Shown piece after piece: positions 7,895 to 16,182 of a DNA stretch of 42,148 nucleotides. Below the pieces are notes generated by a model, which saw only the letters and a list, made by a program, of their open reading frames with translations, was not told the DNA's origin and did not search any database. Source of the DNA: Oscillospiraceae bacterium (GTDB lineage: Bacteria; Bacillota; Clostridia; Oscillospirales; Acutalibacteraceae); the NCBI GenBank assembly GCA_902780565.1, contig CACZGD010000004.1:1-42148 (forward strand). Reading direction: 5' to 3'. Each line of letters begins with the position of its first letter. The stretch's first letter is position 1. The position numbers were made by a program, and so were the translations under genes.

Positions 7895-8998
7895 ATGGAT
7901 ATGATCCTGATCTTTCTTTTATGGTTTCTGTGCGCGGAAGCCGTGCTGACTGCCCTGCAGCTTCCGCTGCGAAAGAAAAAAATCAAACGCGGCGCGCGCA
8001 TCGCGCTGATCGCCGTAAAAGCACTGTTTGCGGTGCTGTTTGCCTTTCTGCCGATGGCAGGCCCCGTGCAGCTTCGCATCGTACAGCCCTTTATGATGGC
8101 AATGTACGTGGCGCTGCTGGCAGACGCCGCCGCGGACGCCCTGTGCGGGATCCTGTTCGCGCTGCGCAAAATAGAGCGGACGTTCCGCGTCGTCAAAACG
8201 GTCAGCCTGATCGCGGGCGCGCTGTTCTTCGTTTGCGGCGTGGTGAATATGGTGACCGTTACGCCGAAGGAACACACCTACACGTCGGAGAAGCTGACGC
8301 GGGAACACACGCTCGTGTTCATTGCGGACCTGCACGTGGGCAGCGCGCAGCCGTTTTCCGTAACAGAAAAAACGATCGCCGATGTGAAAGCCCTGAACCC
8401 TGAAGCCACGATCCTGGGCGGGGACATCGTGGACGATTACACCACAAAGGAAGAAATGGAAGCGACCTTCCGGCTGTTCGGAAGCTTCGACACCCCGGTC
8501 TATTACCTGTACGGCAACCACGACCGGCAGGGGCACGCCGAATACGCGGGCGGAAAGAAGTTCACGCAGGAAGAGCTGGAGGCCGCGATGACGGCAAACG
8601 GCGTGATCATCCTGAAGGACGAATACGCCGAGCTTGCGCCCGATCTGCTGCTGCTCGGGCGGGAGGATCTGACCGAGGGCGAAAACCGTGCGAAGATCGA
8701 AACGCTGCAAAACCCCGCGCCCGAAAAATACCTGATCGTGGCGGATCACCAGCCGGTCGCCTTCAAAGAGAATCTCGCGGCAGGGACGGACCTGCAGCTC
8801 TCCGGCCACACGCACGCGGGGCAGTTGTTCCCGCTGGGGCTGCTGTATCCCCTGATCGGCGGCTATAACTGCGGCGACTACACCGAGGGCGACGCGATCA
8901 TGAACGTGAGCTCCGGCGCCTGCGGCTGGCGCGTCCCGCTGCGCACCGAAGCGCGCTGCCACTACGAAGTGATCCGGCTGACGCCGGAGGCGAAGTAA
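7895..8998 (+). CDS. Membrane-anchored calcineurin-like metallophosphoesterase (YkuE-like)
   Basis: A 367-residue metal-dependent phosphoesterase with about four hydrophobic N-terminal helices (residues 1-20, 37-55, 60-90, 105-125) and a catalytic domain beginning near residue 140. The metal ligands appear in order: ADLHVG near 148, GGDIVDD near 178, YGNHDRQGH near 206, VADHQP near 285 and SGHTHAGQLFPLG near 305. The family hydrolyses phosphodiesters or UDP-linked or lipid substrates, and the substrate here is unknown. The ribosome site is CCGGAGGTGCG. It lies 54 bp upstream of a second phosphoesterase gene and is probably cotranscribed with it. Confidence 0.88.
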   Translation: MDMILIFLLWFLCAEAVLTALQLPLRKKKIKRGARIALIAVKALFAVLFAFLPMAGPVQLRIVQPFMMAMYVALLADAAADALCGILFALRKIERTFRVVKTVSLIAGALFFVCGVVNMVTVTPKEHTYTSEKLTREHTLVFIADLHVGSAQPFSVTEKTIADVKALNPEATILGGDIVDDYTTKEEMEATFRLFGSFDTPVYYLYGNHDRQGHAEYAGGKKFTQEELEAAMTANGVIILKDEYAELAPDLLLLGREDLTEGENRAKIETLQNPAPEKYLIVADHQPVAFKENLAAGTDLQLSGHTHAGQLFPLGLLYPLIGGYNCGDYTEGDAIMNVSSGACGWRVPLRTEARCHYEVIRLTPEAK

Positions 8999-9052
8999 CA
9001 ACCATCCGAACGGATGATTTTCATACGTACATTATAACAGGAGGTATTCTGT

Positions 9053-10021
9053 ATGAAATCCATTTTCTTGCGTGTCCTCGGCGCGATCATCGCCGGAATC
9101 ATGCTGCTCACCGCAGGCTTCGGTCCCCGCGAGGCATACGACGTGCGAGACCCCGAGACCTGCGCACTCAACTTTTCCATCCTGTCCGATTCCCACATCG
9201 AGACGAACAACCTGAACCGCTATAAGATCTTCGCGGGCAGCCTGAAGGACGTGAAGAACAACGCCAGCGGCAACGACGCGGTCGTCTTCCTCGGCGACAA
9301 CACCATGAACTGCCAGACGCTGGAGAACCTGATCTTCCACGGCACGGTCGCAAACGTGCTGAAGGGCGAGACCATTCTGCCGGTCATGGGCAACCACGAC
9401 ATCGGCAACGGAAACGGCGACTACGACAAGCTGCAGAAGCGCTGGTACAGCTTCACCGAGGCGTTCTTCGGCAGAAAGCTCTCCCATCCCTATTACTACG
9501 AAGTGATCGACGGCTATTATTTCATCGTGCTCGGCATGGAGGACCACCTTGTGTATGAGATGATGATGACCGACGAGCAGTTCGCCTGGCTGGAGGGCGT
9601 TCTTGCCGAGGCGAAAAACAGCGGCAAGCCCGTGTTCGTGTTCTCCCACTACCCCGCCGACGACGCGATCGACGAAGACGGCAACGCAACCGACAGGCTG
9701 ATCGATATGCTGGCGGACTACAACCGCGAAAACGACCTGTTCTACTTCTGCGGGCACACGCACATGCCGCTTTGGCTGTTCTGGTCCTTCCATACCAGCG
9801 ACGGCTTCCCGGAGATCTATCTGCCCCGGCTGACCGAGCTTGCGGGCGGCGACGACAACGAGATCTATGAGCACAGCGGCGACGGCGTCGAGGTCGAGGT
9901 CTATCCCGATCACGTGCTGGTGCGCGGACGCAACTTCTATCACGGCAACTGGAAGGTGGACGACGAGGACACCGGCGAGCTCTGTGAAATGACCTATAAT
10001 CTCAAGAACCCCATCGGATAA
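9053..10021 (+). CDS. Secreted calcineurin-like metallophosphoesterase
   Basis: A 322-residue protein with a signal segment at residues 4-22 and no lipobox. Metallophosphoesterase motifs: LSDSHIETNN near 44, FLGDNTM near 81, MGNHDIG near 111, FSHYP near 200 and CGHTHMPLW near 237. Compared with its neighbour it lacks the membrane domain and has an acidic C-terminus. It follows the other phosphoesterase closely, with its own AACAGGAGG site, and the pair ends at a shared bidirectional terminator. Substrate unknown. Confidence 0.86.
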   Translation: MKSIFLRVLGAIIAGIMLLTAGFGPREAYDVRDPETCALNFSILSDSHIETNNLNRYKIFAGSLKDVKNNASGNDAVVFLGDNTMNCQTLENLIFHGTVANVLKGETILPVMGNHDIGNGNGDYDKLQKRWYSFTEAFFGRKLSHPYYYEVIDGYYFIVLGMEDHLVYEMMMTDEQFAWLEGVLAEAKNSGKPVFVFSHYPADDAIDEDGNATDRLIDMLADYNRENDLFYFCGHTHMPLWLFWSFHTSDGFPEIYLPRLTELAGGDDNEIYEHSGDGVEVEVYPDHVLVRGRNFYHGNWKVDDEDTGELCEMTYNLKNPIG

Positions 10022-10035
10022 ACGAAAAACAAAAC

Positions 10036-10072
10036 GCCGATCGGTCCCGAAACGGGATCGACCGGCATTTTT
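10036..10072. terminator. Bidirectional rho-independent terminator
   Basis: A 14-bp stem with two G-U wobbles (10036-10049 with 10053-10066) and an AAA loop. T residues follow on the plus strand (10068-10072) and an A-rich tract precedes it, so it serves the phosphoesterase genes and the convergent TetR operon. Confidence 0.88.
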
Positions 10073-10087
10073 CATATTCTGCGGGAT

Positions 10088-11260
10088 TTATGCGTTCAGG
10101 CTCTCGCGCAGGATCGCGATCACCTCGTCGCGCGTCAATACTTTATAGCCGCCCTGCAGCAGGAAGGTCGCGTCCGCGATCCCCTCGAGCATATCCTCGG
10201 TCACGCCGAGCTCCTTCACGCTCATCACGACGCCGATCTCACGCATCCAGTCCTCAAGCGCCTTGAGCCCCGCCTCGGCAGCTTCACGCTGCGTCATCTC
10301 TTCCGTGCGGACGCCCCAGACCTCCCCCGCGAACCGTGCGAATTTCGCTTCGCCATAGGGCAGGATATGCCGGTAATACGGCAGGGACACCGCCGCGAGC
10401 GTCATACCGTGGGTAGCGTCGGTATACGCGCCGACCGCCTGCCCGATCATGTGGACCTCCCAGTCCGTCGTTTTGCCCTTGGCGATCAGGGTGTTCAGCG
10501 CCCAGGTGGCGCACCACATCAGGTTGCTGCGCGCCTCGTAATTCTCGGGGTCCTTCACCGCGATGCGGGAGGCGTGGACCACCGATTTCATCAGCGCCTC
10601 GGAGAGATAGTCGCTGGTATTGTCGTCCTCGCCGGAGAAATACTGCTCGCAGATGTGATTGAAGATATCATAGATCCCCGCGACCATCTGATATCTCGGC
10701 ACGGTGAACGTATATTTCGGGTTCAGGATCGAGAACTTCGGCATCACGTTGTCGCCGAACACGTGCCCGATCTTACGCATCTGCTCGTGGTTGGTGATCA
10801 CGGAGCCGCCGTTCATTTCGGAGCCTGTGCCGACCATCGTCAGCACGCTGCCGACGGGGATGATGCGGTTATCCGGTTCCTCCATGCGCAGGTAATACTT
10901 TTCCCACGGGTCCCCGTCGCACCACGCGGAGACGGAAACGGCCTTCGCGTAGTCGATCGTGGAGCCACCGCCGACGGCAAGGATCAGATCCACGTCGTTT
11001 TCCCGTGCGATCGAGCAGCCCTCATACAGCTTTGTCACCGTGGGGTTGGACATGACGCCGGGGTCCTCGAAGACCTCCTTTCCGGCTTCGCGCAGGCAGC
11101 GGATCACTTCGTCATAGATTCCGTTGCGCTTGATGGAGCCGCCGCCGTAGGTCAGCATGACGCGCGGCCCGTAGTTTGAAAGCTCCTGCGGCAGGAACGA
11201 CAGCGCATCATCCCCGAAATAGAGCCTTGTGGGGTTGGAGTATTTAAAATTCCCTAACAT
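10088..11260 (-). CDS. Iron-containing alcohol dehydrogenase (BdhA/YqhD-like)
   Basis: A 390-residue group III alcohol dehydrogenase that reduces aldehydes with NAD(P)H. The cofactor loop GGGSTIDYAKAVS lies near residue 97, VGTGSEMN near 144, and the metal ligands are in YDIFNHICEQ (Asp and His near 196-200), WEVHMIGQ near 270 and ATHGMTLA near 284. This is the last gene of the five-gene TetR operon, and starts 34 bp after the lipoprotein gene with an AAAGGAGAT site. In this context it probably detoxifies reactive aldehydes or carbonyls, which is an inference. Confidence 0.93.
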   Translation of the reverse strand: MLGNFKYSNPTRLYFGDDALSFLPQELSNYGPRVMLTYGGGSIKRNGIYDEVIRCLREAGKEVFEDPGVMSNPTVTKLYEGCSIARENDVDLILAVGGGSTIDYAKAVSVSAWCDGDPWEKYYLRMEEPDNRIIPVGSVLTMVGTGSEMNGGSVITNHEQMRKIGHVFGDNVMPKFSILNPKYTFTVPRYQMVAGIYDIFNHICEQYFSGEDDNTSDYLSEALMKSVVHASRIAVKDPENYEARSNLMWCATWALNTLIAKGKTTDWEVHMIGQAVGAYTDATHGMTLAAVSLPYYRHILPYGEAKFARFAGEVWGVRTEEMTQREAAEAGLKALEDWMREIGVVMSVKELGVTEDMLEGIADATFLLQGGYKVLTRDEVIAILRESLNA

Positions 11261-11294
11261 AAAGAGTATCTCCTTTCATTCGTCGCTTTGCGCA

Positions 11295-11852
11295 TTACGG
11301 CGCGAGGGAGAGCGTGACGGTCACGTCGCCGCCGCCGAGCAGCGCCTCCAGCTCATCTGCGGACAGATCCCTGATGTGCCCGAGCCGGGTATAGCTCCAG
11401 GAATTGGTTCCGTAAAACACGACGAGGCGGTCCCCGGCGTACAGCACGATATCGCCCGCCGTGGCTTTGATCTGCGTATCGTTTCGCGGAAGCGAAACGC
11501 CGATCTCGCCGACCTGCTCAAACCCGCCGTACATACTGAGCCCGATCGTGAGCGGTTTGTCCCGGCACAGCGCCTGCAGCGCCGTCACGGCTTCGTTTGT
11601 TTCCCAATCGACGGCGACGGGGACGTCGCCGAGCTTCATCTGCAGCATCTGTTCCGTTTCATCCTTTCGTTCGTCAGCCTCATACACGGTCGGGACGGTC
11701 TCCCCCTCCAACGCGGGAACGCTGTCCGCCGCCTGCGGCTGCCCTGCGGAAGAGGGCGGCGCAGAGCTGTCCTTCTGTTCGGCTGCGCAGGCGGATAGGG
11801 ACGCGGCAAAGACCGTCGCCAGCACGAAGCCGATCCACTTCTTCTTACACAT
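11295..11852 (-). CDS. Lipoprotein with a cyclophilin-like domain
   Basis: The N-terminus has a signal peptide with lipobox SLSAC (Cys near residue 21), then a Ser/Pro/Ala-rich linker. A domain of about 110 residues begins at MLQMKLGDVPVAVDWE and includes LTIGLSMYGGFEQVGEIG and IVLYAGDRLVVFYGTNSWSYTRLG. This resembles the cyclophilin-like (PF18050) proteins common beside aldo-keto reductases and flavodoxins in Clostridia. The role is uncharacterised and the protein is likely outside the membrane. Fourth gene of the TetR operon, 21 bp after the cupin gene. Confidence 0.8.
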   Translation of the reverse strand: MCKKKWIGFVLATVFAASLSACAAEQKDSSAPPSSAGQPQAADSVPALEGETVPTVYEADERKDETEQMLQMKLGDVPVAVDWETNEAVTALQALCRDKPLTIGLSMYGGFEQVGEIGVSLPRNDTQIKATAGDIVLYAGDRLVVFYGTNSWSYTRLGHIRDLSADELEALLGGGDVTVTLSLAP

Positions 11853-11873
11853 ATCTATTCTCCGTGCAACCCG

Positions 11874-12629
11874 TTATCGCAGCGCGTTATAGCTTTCGTC
11901 GTCGACGGCCTCCAGCCATTCGTTGGAGGTCTCCTCCCCTTCCACCTCGATCGCAAGGTGAGAAAACCAGCTGTCCGGCGCGGCGCCGTGCCAATGCTTG
12001 ATCTCCGGCGGGATATGGACCACCGTGCCGGGCGTCATCTCCACGGGCGCTTCGTCCCACGCCTGATAATAGCCTCTGCCGCCGACGCAGATGAGCATCT
12101 GTCCGCCGCCGCTTTTTGCGTGATGAACGTGCCAATGATTGCGGCATCCGGGCTCGAAGGTCACGTTGAACATCGGGACCTGCGCGGCGGAGACCTGCGC
12201 AAGGTAGCTCTGCCCGACAAAAAACTGCCCGTAGGGATTCGGTTCGCCGATCGGGAAGAAGATCTCGTTCTGGAAGCGGTCCTTTGCCGTCAGCGCGGGA
12301 AGCTCCTCATTCCAGACCTCCTTTGCGAGGCGGAACACCGCCCAGCCCTTCGGCCAACCGACGTACATCGTGGCGTGTGTGATGATCGCGGCGATCTCGT
12401 CCTTTGTCACACCGTGCGCTTTTGCGTTCTGCAGATGGTAGACGAGCGACGAATCCGTGACGCCGGACGACATCAGCGACACGACAGTGACGATGCACCG
12501 GGTCTTGACGTCGATCGCTTCGTCGTTCCAGACCTCGCCGAACAGCACGTCGTCGTTCAGATGGGCAAACATGGGGGCGAATGCACCGAGCTGGTTTCTG
12601 CCCGCCGTTTGTGTGATCTTTTCTCTCAT
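11874..12629 (-). CDS. Carboxymuconolactone decarboxylase-cupin fusion
   Basis: A 251-residue fusion. Residues about 20-110 form an AhpD/CMD-like helical domain (VKTRCIVTVVSLMSSG, then HATMYVGWPKGWAVF), without the CxxC pair of peroxidase-active AhpD. Residues about 145-235 form a cupin with CRNHWHVHHAKSGGG and PPEIKHWHGAAPDSWFSH, giving a His-rich metal site. Such fusions sit in operons with ABM monooxygenases and TetR regulators and are linked to quinone or aromatic stress. The reaction here is unknown. The start has an ACGGAGG site. Confidence 0.88.
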   Translation of the reverse strand: MREKITQTAGRNQLGAFAPMFAHLNDDVLFGEVWNDEAIDVKTRCIVTVVSLMSSGVTDSSLVYHLQNAKAHGVTKDEIAAIITHATMYVGWPKGWAVFRLAKEVWNEELPALTAKDRFQNEIFFPIGEPNPYGQFFVGQSYLAQVSAAQVPMFNVTFEPGCRNHWHVHHAKSGGGQMLICVGGRGYYQAWDEAPVEMTPGTVVHIPPEIKHWHGAAPDSWFSHLAIEVEGEETSNEWLEAVDDESYNALR

Positions 12630-12649
12630 ATCTCAAAAACCTCCGTTTG

Positions 12650-12976
12650 TTATTTCCGGATAAACCGTTCGTCGCCTTCCGGCGCGTCGGCGGAGACGTA
12701 CCGCTCCACCGTCATGTGCAGGTCATAGGTCTCGCGCAGCGCGGCAAGGCGCGCCATCATGGGGCTGGCGTGATGACGGTCGATCGCCGCCTGGTCGCGC
12801 CACGTATCGATCAGCAGGACCGTTTCGGGGTCGTCCGCCGGAAAAAAGTAGCGATAGCCGAGGTTGCCGTCCTCCGCGCGGATTGCGTCCGCAATGCCGC
12901 TGCGCTCCATTTCAGATACAAACCTTCTGGCGCTGCCGTTTACGCCGTGATAATACAAATTCACCGAAATGCTCAT
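12650..12976 (-). CDS. ABM-type (antibiotic biosynthesis monooxygenase) domain protein
   Basis: 108 residues, MSISVNLYYHG to the C-terminus. The ABM dimeric alpha/beta-barrel features are FVSEMERSG, NLGYRYFFPADDPETVLLIDTWRDQAAIDRHHASPM and a terminal ERYVS strand. Relatives oxidise quinols or degrade reactive aromatics without a cofactor. The ATG at 12976 is preceded by AAGGAGGCAAAACA; a longer open frame upstream lacks a ribosome site and has atypical composition. Second gene of the operon, 25 bp after tetR. Confidence 0.85.
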   Translation of the reverse strand: MSISVNLYYHGVNGSARRFVSEMERSGIADAIRAEDGNLGYRYFFPADDPETVLLIDTWRDQAAIDRHHASPMMARLAALRETYDLHMTVERYVSADAPEGDERFIRK

Positions 12977-13001
12977 TGTTTTGCCTCCTTGCCAGACGGC
13001 G

Positions 13002-13628
13002 TCAGTTTTTTCCGAGCAGCCGGAGCAAACAGGAATACGTGAGATCATAAACAGAACGGTACTCGAACTCCACCCCGGCTTCGCGCATCGCCGTGCGCTG
13101 CTTTTCTGTTACGGCTGTGTAGGGATAGATCCCGAACATGAACGGGAAAAACAGATAGATAAAGTCCCGGATATCCGCCTGCGTCATCTCGGGGCGGAAT
13201 TTCTCCAACAGCCGCCGCATCAGACGCAGGGATTCGCCGTAGGCCGTTTTGAAGGCGGTCAGCCGCTCCTGCCTGCTGCTCGCTTCCATATCGAAATTAT
13301 TCATGGACAAGAGCCGCAGAAGCTGCGTTCGCTTCGCGATGGAATCCGCGATCGCCCCGGCAAGCTGCTCGACGGAAAGCGCGTCCGATCCGTTCAGGAT
13401 GGCGGTCAGCTCTGCATTCCAACGGGTATATTCCCGCTCAAACAGCGCCAGAAAGATCTCTTCCTTCGTCTGGAAATAGTTATAAATCGTCGGGCGCGAA
13501 AACGACACCTCGTTCCCGATCTCCTTCAGCGTGATATCCCGAAAGCTCATGGTCTGATACAGCCGCTCGCAGGCGTTCACGATCTCCTCCCGCCGCCCGG
13601 CGATCAGCTCCGGCGTTCCTTTTATCAT
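13002..13628 (-). CDS. TetR-family repressor, first gene of its operon
   Basis: The N-terminal HTH occupies residues about 15-60 (SFRDITLKEIGNEVSFSRPTIYNYFQTKEEIF, the TetR signature). The ligand domain is all-helical to residue 208. The ATG at 13628 follows TTGAGGAGGAGAACC; the in-frame TTG 15 bp earlier overlaps that site and is unlikely to be used. The promoter immediately upstream carries two palindromes placed to block RNA polymerase, so autorepression is expected. The ligand is probably a substrate of the downstream enzymes (inference). Confidence 0.92.
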   Translation of the reverse strand: MIKGTPELIAGRREEIVNACERLYQTMSFRDITLKEIGNEVSFSRPTIYNYFQTKEEIFLALFEREYTRWNAELTAILNGSDALSVEQLAGAIADSIAKRTQLLRLLSMNNFDMEASSRQERLTAFKTAYGESLRLMRRLLEKFRPEMTQADIRDFIYLFFPFMFGIYPYTAVTEKQRTAMREAGVEFEYRSVYDLTYSCLLRLLGKN

Positions 13629-13650
13629 GGTTCTCCTCCTCAAAATAGAA

Positions 13651-13701
13651 TTGACACTGTGTCAACAATGCCATTATAGCACAATGCTGACACAGTGTCA
13701 A
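13651..13701 (-). promoter_or_regulatory. Consensus promoter bracketed by two TetR operators
   Basis: On the minus strand TTGACA (13701-13696), 17 bp, TATAAT (13678-13673): exact sigma-A consensus. One palindrome, TGACAC-A-GTGTCA (13688-13700), overlaps the -35. A second, TTGACAC-T-GTGTCAA (13651-13665), covers the start region. Centres are 36 bp apart. The palindromes share the half-site TGACAC. Confidence 0.92.
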
Positions 13702-13733
13702 GGCTTTTTTCGAAAATCTGCAAAATCCCCGGC

Positions 13734-14558
13734 TCAGTCGGAAACGCTGACCAGTTCGATTTTGAAATTCAGCTCCTTGCCCGCCATTTCGTGGTTGGCG
13801 TCAAAGGTGACGGACGCGTCGTCCTTCTCCTTCACCTCGACCGGGAAGGGCTGACCGCTTGCGCTCTGCAGATAGACGCGTTCGCCGACCTCCAGCTCCT
13901 CGGCGCCCGGCAGCATATCGATCGGGATCGAAAAGATCGCGTTCGGGTCCGCTTCGCCGTAAGCCTCGGCGGGGGAAAGATGCACGTTGCGGATCTCGCC
14001 GACCTCCATGTCCGCCACGGCGGCGTCAAAGCCCGGGATCATCATGCCTGCGCCGCAAACGAATTCCAGCGGCTCGCCGCGGTCGTAAGAGGAATCGAAC
14101 TCAGTGCCGTCGTTGAAGGTCCCGCGGTAATGGGTCCGGCACGTTTTGCCGACGTTTTTGCCCTTGGCGTGGCAACCGCCGTTTTGGTGATCGCCGCAGG
14201 GGTGATCGCCGCAGGCGTGCTCCCCATGGTGATGGTCGCAGTTGGCGCCGCTGTTTTCAAGCTCGCCCCGCAGATAGGCTTCCACCGCCTCGTCCGCGCT
14301 GCCGGAAGCGCCCGAGCAAAGCGTGACGCCGCGCTCGTTCAGCGCAGCGACCGCACCGCCGCCGATCCCGCCGCAGATCAGCACATCGATCTTCTGCGCC
14401 TGCAGCAGCCCCGCAAGCGCGCCGTGCCCGGCGCCGTCCGAACCGATGACCTCGGAAGAAAGCACCTTGCCGTCCTCGACCTCATAGACCTTGAACTGCT
14501 CGGTGTGCCCGAAATGCTGAAAGATCATCCCGTTTTCATAGGTGACCGCAATTCTCAT
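13734..14558 (-). CDS. NifX-like domain fused through a His/Cys linker to an FKBP (SlyD-like) isomerase
   Basis: 274 residues in three parts. Residues 1-105 are a dinitrogenase iron-molybdenum-cofactor (NifX/NafY) fold (MRIAVTYENGMIFQHFGHTE, VLICGGIGGGAV). Residues about 107-136 are a metal-binding linker with repeated Cys-Gly-Asp-His units and many His and Cys. Residues about 140-274 are an FKBP-type prolyl isomerase of the SlyD kind (HYRGTFNDGTEFDSSYDRGEPLEF, GMMIPGFDAAVADMEVGE, then an IF-like insert and VTFDANHEMAGKELNF). SlyD normally has a C-terminal metal tail; here a metal-rich segment sits between domains. A role in nickel or iron-sulfur metal handling is inferred. It has its own perfect promoter. 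Confidence 0.9.
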   Translation of the reverse strand: MRIAVTYENGMIFQHFGHTEQFKVYEVEDGKVLSSEVIGSDGAGHGALAGLLQAQKIDVLICGGIGGGAVAALNERGVTLCSGASGSADEAVEAYLRGELENSGANCDHHHGEHACGDHPCGDHQNGGCHAKGKNVGKTCRTHYRGTFNDGTEFDSSYDRGEPLEFVCGAGMMIPGFDAAVADMEVGEIRNVHLSPAEAYGEADPNAIFSIPIDMLPGAEELEVGERVYLQSASGQPFPVEVKEKDDASVTFDANHEMAGKELNFKIELVSVSD

Positions 14559-14591
14559 GATGTTCTCTCCTGTCCTTTGTAATCGTGGAAC

Positions 14592-14620
14592 ATTGTATCA
14601 CCGATCGCGCCGTTTGTCAA
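14592..14620 (-). promoter_or_regulatory. Promoter of the NifX-FKBP gene
   Basis: Minus-strand TTGACA (14620-14615), 17 bp, TACAAT (14597-14592). The TTGACA overlaps the TGA stop of the upstream small gene. Confidence 0.82.
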
Positions 14621-14844
14621 GGAAACGCCCGCGTTTGTATGCGCATACGCGCCCCGCCCTCGGAAAAGGAAAGCGCGTCAGGGAAATCTTCGGGATCTCT
14701 CCGGCGCGCTTTCTGTCTGTTATAGGCTTTGGGGTTCTGCGGTTTGCGGGTGACGGGGCTGATATCCCAGGTCTTCCTGCGCTTCGCGTTCAGCTCTTTT
14801 TTCTTTTTCTTGGAGAGCTTTTCATAGGGAACGAATTTTTCCAT
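14617..14844 (-). CDS. Small basic protein, conserved in Clostridia, function unknown
   Basis: 75 residues starting MEKFVPYEKLSKKKKKELN. The Lys/Arg-rich first half and NPKAYNRQKARR segment match a small protein I recognise as recurrent in Clostridia without a known role. Its charge suggests RNA or ribosome contact (inference). The ATG at 14844 has an ideal AAAAGGAGG site and its own promoter. It is too short for a family test by eye. Confidence 0.7.
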   Translation of the reverse strand: MEKFVPYEKLSKKKKKELNAKRRKTWDISPVTRKPQNPKAYNRQKARRRDPEDFPDALSFSEGGARMRIQTRAFP

Positions 14845-14869
14845 ATCGATTCCTCCTTTTCGTGATTCT

Positions 14870-14898
14870 ATTCTATCACGCTTTCCGCCGGTCCGCAA
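14870..14898 (-). promoter_or_regulatory. Promoter of the small basic protein gene
   Basis: Minus-strand TTGCGG (14898-14893), 17 bp, TAGAAT (14875-14870). It lies inside the last codons of the truncated phosphatase frame. An inverted repeat CGTGAT/ATCACG (14861-14866 and 14875-14880) overlaps the -10. Confidence 0.6.
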
Positions 14899-16165
14899 GT
14901 ATGATTTTGGTTGACGTGAACGGATTCTCCCCCTGCCGCCCGCAGGCTCCGCGACGGATTGACAAGCTGCGGCGGACGCGGCACGGCAAAAGCCGGTTGT
15001 TCGCGTCGGTCGCCTCCGCGACGCCGTCGGTGTAAACGAAGATGCTGTCGCCCTGATGGAGCGTGATTTCGGTATTGAGGTACTGTGATCCCGCCATCGC
15101 GCCGACCGCAAGCCCGTGTTTGTCTTTCATCAGCTCATATTTTCCGTTTACGTTGACGATCGGGTATTCGTGTCCGGCGCTGGCGGAGGTGAGCTTTCCG
15201 GTGCTGATCTCAAGAATGCCGAGCCACACGGTCACGAACATATGCGCCTTATTGTTAGCGAATACCAGCTTATTCACCCGTTCGAGGATCTCAGCCGGCG
15301 TGCCGCCGATCATCGCATGGTCGTTGATAAGGATCTTTGACGACATCATAAACAGCGCCGCCGGGATGCCTTTGCCCGATACGTCCGCTATGACCAGCGC
15401 AAGATGATCCTCGTCGATCATAAAGAAATCGTAGAAATCGCCGCCGACCTCTTTCGCGGGATCCATGGAGGCGTGGATATCAAATTCCTTACGGTTCGGG
15501 AATGCGGGAAAGGTCGAGGGGAGCATACTCGCCTGTATCTCCGTGCCGATGCGCAGATCCGCCTCGGTGGCCTCAACCTTGGCGCGGGTTTCCAGCAGCG
15601 TATGCGTGCTGACGTTTGTGGTCAGATACACCATTGCGATAGAAACGGCGAAATTGAGCGCAAGATATTTGCTGTCGACGTCAAGGAGGAGGATCTCCAT
15701 GATATAGATCGCGGGGATCAGAACGCCGAACACGATCATGTTATAGGCGATCCGCGTTGTCGCATGATCGCCGCGGCGACCCTTGATCGCGCAGCGCACG
15801 GCGCTGACGACCGCAATCAGAACGTACAGGATCATCAGCGGCGTAAACAGCGCGTCGAATAATACTTCCTCATACAACACGCCCGCTTCGTCCACACGGA
15901 CAAACCAATGCGTCCACGGCGTGGTGATACACAGAATGGAAAAAATCACGGGCGGGGCGATATAAAACAGGATCGTCAACCACCTGCTTTTCGGCAATCT
16001 GTCAAATCGGAACAGAATGTATCGGTTCAACAATACCGTAAAAATAACAAACAGTATCATATAGCCGCAAGCGCCGATATAGGTAAGCGCCTTCCATTCG
16101 GGATGCCCTTCACAAAACGACCATAGGATCTCAAAGCAGCCCAGCGCCACCGCGGTGAGCAGCAT
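14876..16165 (-). CDS. Membrane PP2C/SpoIIE-type phosphatase, C-terminus lost
   Basis: 429 residues. About five transmembrane segments occupy residues 1-195 (for example ALTYIGACGYMILFVIFTVLL). A coiled stretch follows (LLETRAKVEATEADLRIGTEIQASMLP). The PP2C/SpoIIE domain runs from about 235: AKEVGGDFYDFFMI, ALVIADVSGKGIPAALFM, GHEYPIVNV and IFVYTDGVAEATDANNRL. After NNRL the sequence turns into an Arg-rich tail of about 40 residues, and the family's final GDDxTxL metal-ligand segment is missing. The tail runs into the next gene's promoter, so a deletion or insertion truncated it. Activity is doubtful. The start is uncertain: the frame stays open upstream (KQKLKDRISV) without an ATG. Confidence 0.75.
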   Translation of the reverse strand: MLLTAVALGCFEILWSFCEGHPEWKALTYIGACGYMILFVIFTVLLNRYILFRFDRLPKSRWLTILFYIAPPVIFSILCITTPWTHWFVRVDEAGVLYEEVLFDALFTPLMILYVLIAVVSAVRCAIKGRRGDHATTRIAYNMIVFGVLIPAIYIMEILLLDVDSKYLALNFAVSIAMVYLTTNVSTHTLLETRAKVEATEADLRIGTEIQASMLPSTFPAFPNRKEFDIHASMDPAKEVGGDFYDFFMIDEDHLALVIADVSGKGIPAALFMMSSKILINDHAMIGGTPAEILERVNKLVFANNKAHMFVTVWLGILEISTGKLTSASAGHEYPIVNVNGKYELMKDKHGLAVGAMAGSQYLNTEITLHQGDSIFVYTDGVAEATDANNRLLPCRVRRSLSIRRGACGRQGENPFTSTKIILADRRKA

Positions 16166-16182
16166 GACCGAAATACGGTCTT

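Noticed and set aside
13651..13680. A plus-strand promoter (TTGACA, 18 bp, TATAGC) in the TetR control region
   Set aside because: It arises from the symmetry of the palindromic operator, and no plus-strand gene follows.
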